Shown: one piece after another, positions 26,712 through 38,079 of the stretch | Layout of the letters: each line of letters begins with the position of its first letter | How positions within the stretch are numbered: position 1 is the first letter of the stretch | Source of the DNA: Plasmodiophora brassicae | Lineage: Eukaryota; Endomyxa: Phytomyxea; Phytomyxea; Plasmodiophorida | Assembly (NCBI GenBank): GCA_036867785.1 | Contig: CP145423.1 | Location: 620,001 to 684,000 of the forward strand | DNA: 64,000 nucleotides | Direction: 5' to 3' | The notes under the pieces: generated by a model | Database searches by the model: none | What the model saw: the letters and a program-made list of their open reading frames with translations, nothing else | Told to the model about the DNA's origin: nothing | Program-made: the position numbers and the translations under genes

Positions 26712-28297
26712 TCAGACGCTCAGGGACGTTGCGTCCACATCTTGAAAACCTTGCCAGTGGACAAGAAGTTCAAGATCGCCGGTGACAGGGTCCGATCGCA
26801 TGTCGGAGATACGATCAACGATGTAGGTGTTACCAGTCAAAGCAATATTGTGCAACATGTCCGAGGTGACATTCAATGACGAATCATGATAAAACATCAA
26901 TCGTTGGGCATGGATCTCAGTAACATCGTCGGTTAGAAGATTACGAACAGAGTAGACATGCTGGTTAACAGGCGAGATGATCTCACACGGCCCAGTCCAA
27001 TTGTACGAAGTTTTACGTCCCGAACGTTTCGCAACGAACGTAGTCTCCAGGGGCGAAATTAATCGGTTGGACATTGCGGCGATTCAAACGCGACTTGTGT
27101 TGTTGAGCGCGTTGTTTGGTGATACGATGCGACGCATCAGAATGAATATTCTCCAGGGCGTCAATGAGTTCGGACGTTAACTCAACGATGCGAGCAGGTG
27201 TAAGCGGAACATCAACGACAGAATCCAATCGTGAAATGAAGATCGAAGATAGAAGAGTCGATGGTTCCAGACCAGTAAATATTGCGACAGGTGCATAACC
27301 AATGCGAGGTCGAACTGTATGATTGATTGCCATATTGACAAGTGGTAGCACAGACGGCCAATCCTGAAAAATCAATCCGAATTCAGATAAAAGTGTTTTC
27401 AGTAGGAAGAGAATTCTTCGATTAACAATCTCGACGGTGTCATTAGCCCATGGCGTATAGGCCGTTGTGAAATGATGTGCGATGTGCAAGCGCGACAGAA
27501 GTTCATCAATCACTTTATTCATGAAATGTGAACCTTGATCAGATACGTGCTGGCGAACGATGCCAAATCGTTTAAACCAATCCATCATTGATTCAGCAAC
27601 GGATATGTGATCCGCAGATTCAACTGGGACTAATTCGACGAAGCCAGAGAAATCGTCTTTCAGAACCAAGACATATTGATACATGTGGTGGAAACCCGCA
27701 CGGGGCTTCTCGATAAACAGGAAATCGTAGTGTAAGAACTTGTTTGGTAGTGACGCATGCATCGCGTAGCCAAACGGACGTGGGATAACCACACCGTTGC
27801 GATTGCGCAAGCAATGTAAAAAGTGGTGTACGTCGAACAGAATCATCGATATCCTCCCACAAGAAATGTTGGCGGATCAAAGTGAGTGTGTTATCAGAGG
27901 TCAGATGGCCTGACAAACCCATATGAGCGATAACCATAATACGAAGTTGAAGTGGACCAGTAGGAATCCAGATAGGACCATCAAGAACCGCCCAGGCGCC
28001 AGATTCATTGCGACGCAAAGCGACAGGAAAACCTTCAAGTTCCAAATCTCCTTCAGTGGGCAACGAAATGCCAGAAGAACGAAAGAATGCAAGCTGCGAC
28101 TCAACAATGTCTGTAATAGTCGGCCATACAAATTCATCGTGAATGCAATAGTCGCGAAAGCGAACTGCTTTCATGGAAAGACGTAGGGAACATGTAGACA
28201 AACAGTACCTGACACTTCCGGAGTAACAGGAGCCCCCCCCAAAGTGTGCCAAGATCAGCCCAGATATTCTCATCACCTGGAATATGCTCGATTTCAA
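26712..28297 (-). pseudogene. Gypsy 1 integrase and chromodomain (three frames)
   Basis: The zinc-binding segment (HMGLSGHL, HFLWEDI) lies in the frame 28297-27620. The catalytic core lies in 27846-27013 with Asp in LHYDFLF, Asp in VSDQGSHF and Glu in NDTVEIVNR. The C-terminal GPY-like part (NWTGPCEI) and a short chromodomain (YIVDRISDMRSD, LLVHWQGFQD) lie in 27074-26712. Two frameshifts separate them. The chromodomain stops before its last helix. Chromodomains of this class target integration to marked chromatin. Confidence 0.85.
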
Positions 28298-29762
28298 AGT
28301 TCAAGAATTCAAGCTGCAAACGCCATCGCTCCAAACGATCACCAGTGGTACGACTGGGAGATGTCATATACCGATAGGGATCCAGAATAAACGCGAGGTT
28401 TCGATGGTCAGTGAAGATTCGAAAAGGCAATGAAGTATACAGGAAATGCTTCAAACGGAAACAACCTTCAACAATTGCAAACGCTTCCTTCTCAATAGTA
28501 GCCCAGCGTAACTGGTTGTCTTTAAACGAACCAGAAATGAACGCCAGTGGTTCGTGCTGCTGTTCATCATAAGACTTAACAAGATCGCTGTACGGGATCT
28601 GAGTCAAGAATACAGACCAAAACTGGTTCGATGCATCGGGAAACATACAAACTATCCAACCGTCTTTGGGATGAGCGGTCGTCATCAGGTTAGCCAGAAT
28701 TTCCTTCAAAGCTTCAAAACTTCGAGAATGTTGATCTCCCCAACCGATATGGTCGAGTCGAATACGACGAAGCTGACGCTTCTTCAGAGAACCAATCGAA
28801 CGCGAAGCTTCCAACAATAACTGCTGCAGTGGATGTACACGTTCAGCGAAACGCGGAATAGCAGACCGCATCCAGTTCAGTCCACATATAAACTGCTGCA
28901 GATCAGCGGCAGTCTGCGGGATCGACATCGCCTTCAGAGCGCAAATCATGTCAGGATCGTACGAAACACCTTCAGACGAAATGATGCGTCCACACCACTT
29001 CACCCTCTTCAAAAACAGATGACAGCGATTTGGGTTGCACTTAACACCAAATGATGCAAACTTCTTCAGAATCCGCTTCAAAACAGTGAAGTACTCCTTG
29101 AAGTCGGAGACGTAGCCAAGAACATCATCAATCCAAAGGAGAACACATAAATACAAGAGCTCGCCCAAAACTTCCTGCATCCCAGATTGGAAAGCAAAGA
29201 CAGCATCGCAGATGCCTTGCATGATGCGTTTGGGTGTGAAATTTCCCTCATGCGTCATAAACGAACAAATTTCCTGCGAATCGACATGCAGGGGAAACTG
29301 CCAATAGCCTTTGAAGGCGTCGAATAACATGAATATCGTTGCCGTCCGTAGATACATAAGAACGACATCCAAATGCGGCATAGGCCAAGCCACACGTTCA
29401 ATCTGCCGATTGACGGGGCGATAATCAGCGGTCATGCGATAACCACGATTACTAAAGTCCTTCTTCTCGTGAACGTCGGTTCTGGAAGCATATCGGGACT
29501 GAGGGTTCCGATATATAAAATCGTTCTCCAGTAGACTCGCACAATGTTCATGCAAGAATTGCTGGTGAGGTATGGGGTACTTCCCGGCTCCACATGCTAC
29601 AGGTTGAGCGTCATGTTTCAAATGCAATTTCATGGGAGTCACCTTCACTGGCGGTATTCGATCCAGTTTAACTCGCCATACATCATGATGATCATACACG
29701 ATACGACGTAACTCATTCTTGTGTTCAGGTGGTAGTCCTTCCTCAACGGCGCGATCCACCAT
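28134..29762 (-). pseudogene. Gypsy 1 reverse transcriptase and RNase H
   Basis: A 542-residue open frame covers most of RT and RNase H. RT blocks include GYRMTADYRPVNRQ, MLFDAFKGYWQFPL and the catalytic LLWIDDVLGY, where the usual Tyr/Phe of the (Y/F)xDD box is Trp. RNase H shows Asp in FPDASNQFW, Glu in TIEKEAFAIV and Asp in FTDHRNLAF. The frame is open, but the upstream and downstream pol segments are in other frames. Confidence 0.9.
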
Positions 29763-29820
29763 GTTATCAAAGGCCTTGTCAACTTCCGATTTGTCGAAGT
29801 CGCCTACATCAACGAAATAA

Positions 29821-30291
29821 TCAGCGCCAGTCCTCTTCGTTTAAAGTCCCAACACGAAAACGCTTCGTTGTCAAACTCTGGAGTCGGTCTTCATAGCTAC
29901 ATACAAGTTCCACACTGTCAGTACTGTTGGAGTACTTATCCTCGAAAATATCATCGGGGTTAATGCCGAGAATGTCGAGCTCGCGTCGGCCAATAAGGAT
30001 GACGTTATCGCTCAATTCATCTCTGGAGACTAGACATTCCACTCGGCGTAGGGTGACTTGAGTACCCTGTTGAGATGTAAACGTCAGATCTAAAATCGCC
30101 ATTCCAATCATGGTTGCAATCTCATCGGCTTTAGCGAGTTTGCTGATTACAGGCTTTTCGAATTTCCTATACGACACAAACGATTTGCTTTGGATGATAT
30201 CCAACTGGGTCAGAGACAGCGTTGTCGCCGTACAGCCACTGTCGAATTCATACTGGAATGATATGCAATCCTGTACACGTACCGAGCCCAA
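29821..30291 (-). pseudogene. Gypsy 1 aspartic protease
   Basis: The frame contains a retropepsin-type active-site segment (YEFDSGCTATTLS) followed by typical strands (DNVILIGRRELDILGI). It is separated from RT by a short gap and a frame change, and from the gag zinc knuckle by another. Confidence 0.8.
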
Positions 30292-30799
30292 CGAGGCATT
30301 TCCGGATGTCGCTCGTTTGTGCTCTGGGGAACTGACGGAACTTGATCTTTCTGTTGATTCTGCTGATTCTTCTCTTTGATCTGGGTCAGCAATTCCTTAC
30401 GCTTCTCAGGTGTGACTTTCGTGCATAAGGGCAACCAATGATCGCCTTTGCAGAAGGCACATCCACCTTCCGGCGGTTTCTTCCTCTCATACTTTTCCCT
30501 AACATGATCAGGGATCTTAGCAGCGGGCTGTTTACCTGAATGTTCAGTCTTCTTCGTAGACTGGTTCGTGCCGCTGTCTTGTTGCTGCCGGTGTTGCGTC
30601 CGCCGCCGCCACCGTTTCCACCGCCACCATTGCCGTGGTTGTTTTTCTTTTCGGCTCGGTGTCCACCGTTGACCAGACGCCTTTCTTTGCGAATTCGGCT
30701 AATGTGGTTGCGTTGTTGTTCGTCGGCTAGCTTGTCTACGAGGTCAAAGAATTTAATCTCGTCATACCAAGCATCCTCATGATCACCGAATTCGATTTC
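30210..30799 (-). pseudogene. Gypsy 1 gag, C-terminal part with zinc knuckle
   Basis: Read right to left from about 30799: IFEEIEFGDHEDAWYDEIKF, a basic Asn/Gly-rich segment, then the knuckle CAFCKGDHWLPLC (CX2CX4HX4C). The reading frame ends abruptly on the right at about 30799 where GC-rich sequence begins; the N-terminal part of gag resumes at 32041. Confidence 0.8.
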
Positions 30800-31945
30800 C
30801 TCGAAGATCGCGCCCGCTGAGCCGATACCACGTCAACCGGTGCATCGGCGCGATGGACCGGCTCGAGTCGATCGTCGACTGGCGCGTTCGTGCCGCCCAC
30901 TACGACAAGGCCGATCCGGGCGCCGCCCTGGACATGATTGCCGTTCAGCTCAACGATCCCGCTCGCCTGTTCCCGCAGGCGCCGCCGATCCCGCCTGAAC
31001 GTCGACTCGTCCCGCGTCGCATGCCGAATCCAAGGGCGCCGACCTTCCGGCTGTCAGAGCAGCAGCAGCGCTGGATGTTTGCGACGGGCGTCGTCATCGA
31101 GGCCGCCAAGGCGTGGTGCCTGCACGGCGAGCCGATCGCGATCTCGGCGCAAGGGCTGGCATCGTTCGGCGGCCGCGCCGCGCTCGACAACGACCCGTTG
31201 GTGGTCGACCCTGACAATCAGGCGGCAAGAACGGCCGTGTTGGCGGCCGAGCAGGCCATGCGCGAAGAGTTTAGTGGCGAGGCCGGCCCGCAGCAGGTCG
31301 ATGACGACGACGAGCACGACAACGGCGCCGGCATCGTTCGGGATGGCGGCCGGGGCGTGCGCGACAACGGCCCGGAGGTTCGCGAGCAGCACCAGCAGCA
31401 ACTGGAGGTCATGGACGCGATCGGCATCGATCGGGATGGCGGCCGGGATGCGCGCGCCAACGCTCAGGACGGCGCGCGAGACGCGCAAGCGGCCCGACCG
31501 GTCGGATCCGGCAGGGATCTAGCGGGCACGCGCCCCAGTCGATCGACGCAGTCACCCGGCATCCTGTACCAAGGCCGCTGTCAGCAAGCAAGGCAAGACG
31601 AGGCACGTGGCGCGACATACCTGCTGGCAAGGGCGATCGCACTGGATGTCGTCGCCAGATGCGTCGCCGCGGCGGGATCGACGTACGCGCCTGGCGATAC
31701 CGTCACAGAGCCGGCTGCACCGACGGTACCCGGCAATGACGAGGCGGCATCGCCGGCGCGCTGCATCATCGACGTGCGCAAGCTCACAGCGCCGTCGTCG
31801 TCGAGATGGCATCCGCCCTGAAATAGCGGCCGCCACGGAGCGCGTCCGTGATCGCGCACCGCCCCTCATCTTCGTCGCCTGCGCTGGATCACTGATCCAG
31901 CTGCAGCCGCAACGCCTCGTCGTTGCATTCTCGTCGCTTTAGCGT
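30800..31945 (+). mobile_element. GC-rich segment inserted in gypsy 1 gag (boundaries approximate)
   Basis: About 1.1 kb of GC-rich sequence on the opposite strand interrupts gag between KGGLVCVFTR-type sequence on its right and FEEIEFGD-type sequence on its left. It carries one long plus-strand ORF. No clear target-site duplication or terminal repeat was identified by eye, so it may be a non-autonomous element, a captured gene or a rearrangement. Confidence 0.6.
30853..31821 (+). CDS. Unrecognised protein in the gag-interrupting insert
   Basis: 322-residue open frame from the ATG at 30853 (MDRLESIVDWRVRAAHYDKA). The N-terminal half looks folded (RLSEQQQRWMFATGVVIEAA, AISAQGLASFGGR). The middle has two diverged copies of a motif GIVRDGGRGVRDN / GIDRDGGRDARAN, and the C-terminus is Ala/Pro-rich. 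No signal peptide, membrane helix or known domain. Codon use is GC-rich like the host genes and unlike the surrounding retrotransposon. Expression is unproven. Confidence 0.5.
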   Translation: MDRLESIVDWRVRAAHYDKADPGAALDMIAVQLNDPARLFPQAPPIPPERRLVPRRMPNPRAPTFRLSEQQQRWMFATGVVIEAAKAWCLHGEPIAISAQGLASFGGRAALDNDPLVVDPDNQAARTAVLAAEQAMREEFSGEAGPQQVDDDDEHDNGAGIVRDGGRGVRDNGPEVREQHQQQLEVMDAIGIDRDGGRDARANAQDGARDAQAARPVGSGRDLAGTRPSRSTQSPGILYQGRCQQARQDEARGATYLLARAIALDVVARCVAAAGSTYAPGDTVTEPAAPTVPGNDEAASPARCIIDVRKLTAPSSSRWHPP

Positions 31946-32040
31946 GTGAATACACAGACAAGTCCCCCCTTTAACTCCTGCGGTCGAATACCTTCATACA
32001 GGATCTTGATTTTCTTCTTCACCTTCTTTTCCGTTCCTTT

Positions 32041-32532
32041 CTACTTGTCGTCCAGATGACGGTCACGTACGAATCTGTTGAATTTGCCGAACAAATCGTC
32101 CACTCGCTCGTGGCTCGACTGAATCGACATGTCCATGATAACGGTCTTCTTCAGCAACTCTTTCAGGTTGTGTTCTTTGTTTCCTTTCGCGTTCCTTTTC
32201 TGTACTGCTTGTAGGTACGCTAAAAGATCATCGTCAGTGACTTCATCGAGAGGTTTTCGAATACGATACTGTGCGATGTCATCCAGTTCGTCGTCATCGA
32301 TACACTCTCGCAGTGCCTGCCGGTGTATGTCCTCACCGTGGAATTTCCTGCGTTGTTCAATACGGTTACAATACTTCTTGTACCGCTTCAGAAATGTCGT
32401 TATCTCCTCGAAGTTCTTTGACTTCAACGTCGGAGCAACAATCGGCATGAAGAGAGGCCTACCTCCCCACTGCGCGGTCTCATCATCACTCGACTGGCCG
32501 ATGCCATACTCGACCAACCGTCCCTTTGACAT
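32041..32532 (-). pseudogene. Gypsy 1 gag, N-terminal part
   Basis: 163-residue frame starting MSKGRLVEYGIGQSSDDE at 32532, with retrotransposon-gag-like helices (FEEITTFLKRYKKYCNRIE, LDEVTDDDLLAYLQAVQ). It continues leftwards in another frame into a Lys-rich stretch (about 32040-31945), then meets the GC-rich insert. The ATG at 32532 is the likely gag start because LTR/leader sequence lies just beyond it. Confidence 0.75.
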
Positions 32533-32774
32533 GGGAGAGTCTCGATAGCGCCAAAGTTGTCGCTAGAAACGTTTCTGTACTTGGCGTGTCGTCACGAGCC
32601 CGACGCTCTCAAGGACGCCGACAACAGCTCACGACGACTCAGCAAACAATAGGAGACTGCCTTTATTCCTGGGTACAATGTGACGATCAGTAGTCGATCT
32701 ACTACCTTTGTAGTACACAGAAGCCGGAGACGTTCTGTCTGGTAGACAGAGAAACGAAACGCACAGCCTACCAC

Positions 32775-33264
32775 GTGATGATACTGGATCTGGGACTGAC
32801 GACGACGGCAGTTGAACTGATCACTCGCCGGCGCCGATGCCTTGTATGGGATATTCCTGAAAAGGAAATCATCCTAGGGGAGAGGCTGTTAGACGATTTG
32901 GGTATCCACCCAAAAAAGGCCCTGGACGTACGCACGCCGAAGAAGGGGAATGACGTCATGGATGAAGTGCAAAATATGGCAAACGAGGTGCCACCTCTCT
33001 GGGAAGGGGAGGAAGAGGAAACAGAGGATGTGAGGATCGGAACCGATTCCACAGACTCCCTGGAAAGGGAGATGGACGGGATGGTCGAGCGCGCATTGAG
33101 GAATGGCCTACCGCAAGCGATGGTGAAATCGCTTCGGAAACTCGTCAGACGATATAGGGACGTTTGGCGTATGAGCATCGGACCTGATGGTCCAGCCAGG
33201 GTTACACCATTTGTCACGGAGCTGAAACCGGATGCGGAACCTTACAGGTGCCGAGCCAGAAAAT
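32775..33264 (+). pseudogene. Ty3/gypsy fragment on the plus strand (protease end to RT start)
   Basis: The frame starting at 32775 shows the end of a protease domain (CLVWDIPEKEIILGERLLDD), an acidic linker, and the pre-RT region (RYRDVWRMSIGPDGPARVTP, EPYRCRARKYS). It stops being recognisable after 33264. It is closely similar in pattern to element 2 but lies in the opposite orientation, directly abutting the leader side of element 1. Confidence 0.8.
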
Positions 33265-33858
33265 ACAGTATTGTGACATCTCTCAATCTAGCATTGAGAC
33301 GTTGTCATCGAAACGCACTTCGAATTCTGATTTATTCCTGGCCCTCTGGTCTGCCAACCTCCAGTGTGCCTCCGGAGTCCGCCACGGTCTCCGGAGTCCG
33401 TGGTCTATTCTTGGAACACACGACGGGCCTTCAGGACTGTTGACTGAGCTTGCCCGGAGTTTCCGGTAGTGATGGTCTTGCAGGGTGTGACCGTGATCAA
33501 CATCATAGGTGCAGCTAGGCTGGACATATGATACACTCCCCTCGACAAGCTAAAGTCCCTCCGTTATGCTTTTACCCTGTTGTTGGCGCTGCAGACGTCT
33601 TGTTGCACAGAATAAATCTTGTCTTGCACTTACAGTAGTTGAGCATGCTGGGAAAAATTATGTGGGAATCATTCTTCCGTAGGTTATGTTTTTCCTAGTC
33701 CGCCGCAAAGTCGTTTTGCGTCGGACCTCGATGACACGACGTCATCGATCGGCCCTGAGACCATGAAGTCCATTTCAAGGTACTGCTGGGCTTGCATCGT
33801 GCTCACCCGCTAAACCCACTAAAAACCAGTCTGCCCAGTGGCTACAACTGTGCGGTGT
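33265..33858. other. Non-coding; candidate 3' LTR side of gypsy 2
   Basis: AT-richer sequence with no ORF of note. It contains AATAAA at about 33610 and several pyrimidine tracts. It lies just beyond the 3' end of gypsy 2 integrase (minus strand), where the 3' LTR is expected. No second copy is present in the window to confirm LTR ends. Confidence 0.4.
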
Positions 33859-35214
33859 TCAGTTGCGGTGCCGTCGACGCTTGGCGTTGGCTGCTGCCTG
33901 GCCCGTTGACTTCCGCTTGGTCTTCACCTGTTTCGGTTGTGATGACCTTCGATTCACGACATTGGATTGTTGCGGCATCATGTCCTGCAACGCTGTTGCC
34001 AATGCATGACTTTTGTGTTCATCGATGAATTCCTGCACCATTCGTGGTTGGTCTTCAATGATGATTTGGGCTGGCTCCCATGATGATTCGTCATTGCTGA
34101 AACCTCGCCATTTGATGAGTAATTCCAAGGTATGTTCACGATTCATGCGTGCATCAGATATCGTGTCAATTTCCCATTTGGCGTTGTCATAGGCGATTTG
34201 CTCCCTGAGCTCTTTGAGGTTTCTATCACAGTAGAATTGAAGTCGACTACCATGAACCACATGTTTGTCCCCGCTGATTATGTCTTCGACCTCGAAGACA
34301 TATCCCGAGTGGACGTTTGTGACACGGTATGGACTTCTCCATTTGAGAAATAATTTCTCACCAGCTCTGAGCGTTTCTGCTTGAAGGACGAAATCTCCCG
34401 GGTATACATTCGGCGGGATTCGATTTTCCGAAACCTTCTGCCGTCGTTGCGCTCTCTGGCGCTCACTGACATCAGCGACTTCCTTGTGCATCTGATTCAG
34501 TGCGGCTATCAGCTCATCAGTGAGCTTCACAATTTCATCAGAAGTCATTTCTGTGACATTGACTTGTGTTTCCCTGATAGGGTTGACGCAGATGCCATCC
34601 AGAGGGCTGTCAGGTTCCAGACCACTGTGAACCTGCACAGGCGCTCGGCCCCCAAGTCGTTGCTGTGGCCTATGGTTGAGCACATGCTCTACCACCTTCA
34701 GCAGCCATGGCCATTCTTCCTTCTGCCATCTCAAGTCTGAGCACAATGTGCGGAATAATGCCAGTACATGTCTGTTGACGATTTCCACCGTTCCGTTCGG
34801 GTAATGAATGTAAGCCGTCGTCCAATGCTGTTTGACATTACACAGCTTGTTGTACTCCCTAGTTACCTCTGACATGAAATATGATGCCTGGTCTGACACA
34901 ATTGTTTTAGGTGTGCCGTTCTTGGACCTCCATTCCATTAGTGCCTGTACCGTGACCAAGCTGTCAGGTACTATCGTTGGCACCAGGTGTACGAGTCCCG
35001 AGAAGTCGTCTCTCAATACCAGTATCCATTTGAAATCATGCCCCGCCTCTTCTTGTGACGGCATCATGTATAGGTAATCCATGTGAAGTACCTCTCCCCG
35101 TCTTTTTTGCATGGCATGCTGGACCCAATGGTCGTGGACGCACCTCACCACCTCGTGTGGGTCGACAGTGTAAGCAATTCTTCGCGATTTGCTTGATGTC
35201 CGCTGATATGCCAT
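33859..35214 (-). pseudogene. Gypsy 2 integrase core and chromodomain
   Basis: 451-residue frame. Integrase catalytic residues: Asp in LHMDYLYM, Asp in VSDQASYF, Glu in NGTVEIVNR. A GPY-type segment (FLKWRSPYRVTNV) precedes a complete chromodomain (WEIDTISDARMNREHT, LIKWRGFSNDESSWEP) and a basic tail. The zinc-binding part is in the neighbouring frame. Confidence 0.9.
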
Positions 35215-36220
35215 TCCAGAGGAATTTGCTTCGCAGGAGAAGCGTCATTTGGTTGATGCTACGATGTGCAAATCCTGCAGCATGTGCAATGACCGTCAAC
35301 CTGACTCTCATCTCCACATCTTCCGATGGGATTACAACCTGTCCTCGCTGGTTTACCCATAACCCAGCCTCGTTCTTCCTCAGGTTGCTTAGCTTATCCT
35401 TTGTGAAGAATTTCATTTGCCGTTCACTGATTTCAGTTTCCGTGGGCCAGATAAGCTTCTCGTCCAGTTTGGGTTGGACTCTGAATTTCTCAGCGAGTTG
35501 CCCCCAACGATTTTGGATTTCCGGATGTATCTCCTGATTCTCATTCTCCCCAACCGTGTTATTGAGTACACCGCGGTCATGGGTTTCCAGATGTATCTCC
35601 TGATCCTCATTCCCCACGCCCCCATTCGAAGCTTCCGGATAACTTTTCCGATCCTCATCACTTCGAATTCGGAGTATTCGGAAGACATTTGTGGTGTCCC
35701 CGTACTTTACTCGTCCGGTGTCGATTTGGTGTTCCAAATCAGCATCTCTTCCGAGACCAGTGTCCGCACCCCATCTCGTTTGCAGGTCAGCCCACACGTT
35801 CTTATCCCCAGGAATATGCTCAATGATGAAGTTGTACTTCCGCAACTTCATACCCCAGCGCTCCAGCCGTTCCGCTGCTGGCTGCGTGCACTTCTGTGGG
35901 TCATATATGTGCATCAAATTCCTGTGATCCGTGTACAGTCTGAATGGTTTTCCCGTCTGTAGGAGATATTCCAGTTTCTCCAGTACATCCACCAATGCGC
36001 TAGCTTCCTTATCTGGAGTCGCCCAGTTAAGTTCTGAACCCGCGAATTTGTGGCCTGAGAAGCCCAGTGGTTGATGATGAGCCTCCCAAATTGGACGATC
36101 TCTGTCTTCCATGGGAATTTGTGTTACCATTCCTGCCCTGTGGTACTTGCTTGCATCTGCAAACACACACTGGATCATATCCTTCCGTGGATATGCTAGT
36201 TGAGTGTTCCTCCCAATCAA
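35036..36220 (-). pseudogene. Gypsy 2 RNase H and integrase zinc-binding region
   Basis: RNase H motifs (CVFADASKYH, TPDKEASALV, YTDHRNLMHI) and IIEHIPGDKNVWADL, then a linker with a twice-repeated acidic motif (NEDQEIHLE / NENQEIHPE), then the HHCC zinc segment (HAAGFAHRSI, NCLHC). A frameshift near 35100-35170 leads into the integrase core frame. Confidence 0.85.
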
Positions 36221-36225
36221 TTCCT

Positions 36226-38007
36226 TCAGCTTCTCAAAAGCTTTGTCATGAGTTCACTCCAGCCGTGCCGTCTCAGTCGTACTCCCCCGGCGACCGATCT
36301 GGTTCGCTTCGGCTGATCCTTCATGGATTTCTCATAGATTTCCTGCAGTGGTAGGGCAATACGGCTGTTCTCCGGTATTGACTTGCTCATCCACTGTACT
36401 GCATATAGGAATTGCTGCAAGTCTCTTGCAGTCCTGAGAGTCTGCATTTCTTGCAGCGCTCGAATTCGCTCTGGATCATGGGAGGTTCCCTCTGGCGTGA
36501 AGATACGCCCTGCGAATTTCACCTTCCTCAAGAAGAAGTCGCACTTTTCCAGATTGAATTTCAGGTTATGCTTTTCAGCCAACCGCAGTGTCATGTCTAA
36601 CACTCTGAACCATTCTTGTTCAGTTTTTGCATGCCCCAGAATGTCGTCAATCCAGATGATGAGTGCCTTCATCAGTAATTCGGAGAATATTTCTGCCATC
36701 CGTGCCTGGAACTGTGGCGACGAATTCAACCCTCCCTGAATTGTTCTGGTTGGAGTGTATATTCCCCTGTCCGTTGCGAACGAGAATATTTCCTGACATT
36801 CCTTTGCCAGAGGCATTAACCAAAAGCCCTTGAATGCGTCCAAAGAAAACCAGTTCTTGGATCCTGCCAAGTGTTGCACAATGGCTTCTAGGAACGGCAT
36901 CGGCCATGCAGTTGCTTCGCATAATTTGTTGACCTCTCTTAGATCAACACACATTCGCCATCCCCTGTTTCCGGGTTTCCGTACTACAACCACCGGTGAG
37001 GCCCACTCACTGTTGTAGTTTTCATAGACCAACCCATATTTCTTCAACAGGGATACGAACTGTTCCAGGAACTCACTTTGTTCCTTGCTGTACCTCCGCG
37101 CCTTACAACGGTACGGTCGCGCTCCCTGCCTTAACCGCGTTCGGCAAGGTGTGACCTTGGCTGCCGGATCTGGTCCCAGCTTCGTTCTCCAGACATTCCA
37201 TCGTTTGAAGGCTAGCCTTCGGAGCCTCCGCTTCCACTTCCGTGGTAGCCCCTGGTCCATGGCTCGAGCGATCGCATTATCAATGCCTTCCCGAATGTCC
37301 TGCGGGACATTGTCGCCAATTGCGACGTCGTCGTCCCCATCCTGATCCCATTTGTATTCATCGCCGTCATCGTATGACTCGTCGCAGTTCATACTGGCAA
37401 TCAGGTATTCCAGAGCCGTTCGTGGGTCTATGCCCAGCTCTTTGAGTAAATCTTGACCCAGGTAGATTTCCTTCACATACTCCACGTCCCATACAAGACA
37501 TGTGTGTCTGCGGATCTGCAGCTCCCCAGCACGCGTATGCAAGAGGATGTCCACTTGAATCTCGTGGGTGGCCTGTCCCACTGCCTCCTCGCTATCCGCC
37601 AGAATCAGCTTGACTGGTTCATCCAGTCTCGTTAATTTGGTGTTTGGATCCATACCACATACCGCCTTGGCAACTGCCATGGGTATTAATGTTCTGTCAG
37701 CCCCACTGTCTAGTATGGCTGGCCGCGGCTCATCCAGCGCTGATAGCGTGACATTGATCTGGTTGGTGGCGCCAGCTGGTATTCCAGCCTCAATGTCCAT
37801 CGCAAGTTGTCGTAACTTGCACACCGCCGCGTGTGTGTTGCGAGTACCATTATCTGAGTCATCAGTGTACTTGCCACGCTTGGCCGGTTTATTCGTCTTT
37901 TTTGACTTAGCGTCCTCTCGTACTTTCTCGTACGCCGGCTTCTTGTCGTCAGCGGATGCTGTGGGACACTTCCGCAACGGATGTGGGCCTCGACAATGCC
38001 AGCACAC
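36226..38007 (-). pseudogene. Gypsy 2 zinc knuckle, protease and reverse transcriptase
   Basis: 593-residue frame. Zinc knuckle CWHCRGPHPLRKC at the start, protease active site ILDSGADRTLIP, then RT blocks WRMCVDLREVNKL, WFSLDAFKGFWLMPL and the catalytic IIWIDDILGH. As in element 1, Trp occupies the first position of the (Y/F)xDD box. The frame ends where RNase H should begin. Confidence 0.9.
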
Positions 38008-38079
38008 TGGCTTTTTGTCTTCCGTTTCGGACGTTGGCTTCTTGCCTCCGGCGGCCGGGGTTCCGCCGTTCTCGTCGTC

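Larger units (their letters stand above)
26712..32774 (-). mobile_element. Ty3/gypsy chromodomain retrotransposon 1 (degenerate, minus strand)
   Basis: Read right to left the order is LTR/leader (about 32774-32533), gag, protease, reverse transcriptase, RNase H, integrase, chromodomain: the Ty3/gypsy chromovirus order. The leader side contains AATAAA on the minus strand near 32659. At least four frame changes break pol, and gag is split by a GC-rich insert (about 30800-31945). No matching 3' LTR is visible to the left of 26712, so the element looks truncated there. Base composition is clearly lower in GC than the host genes. Confidence 0.85.
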
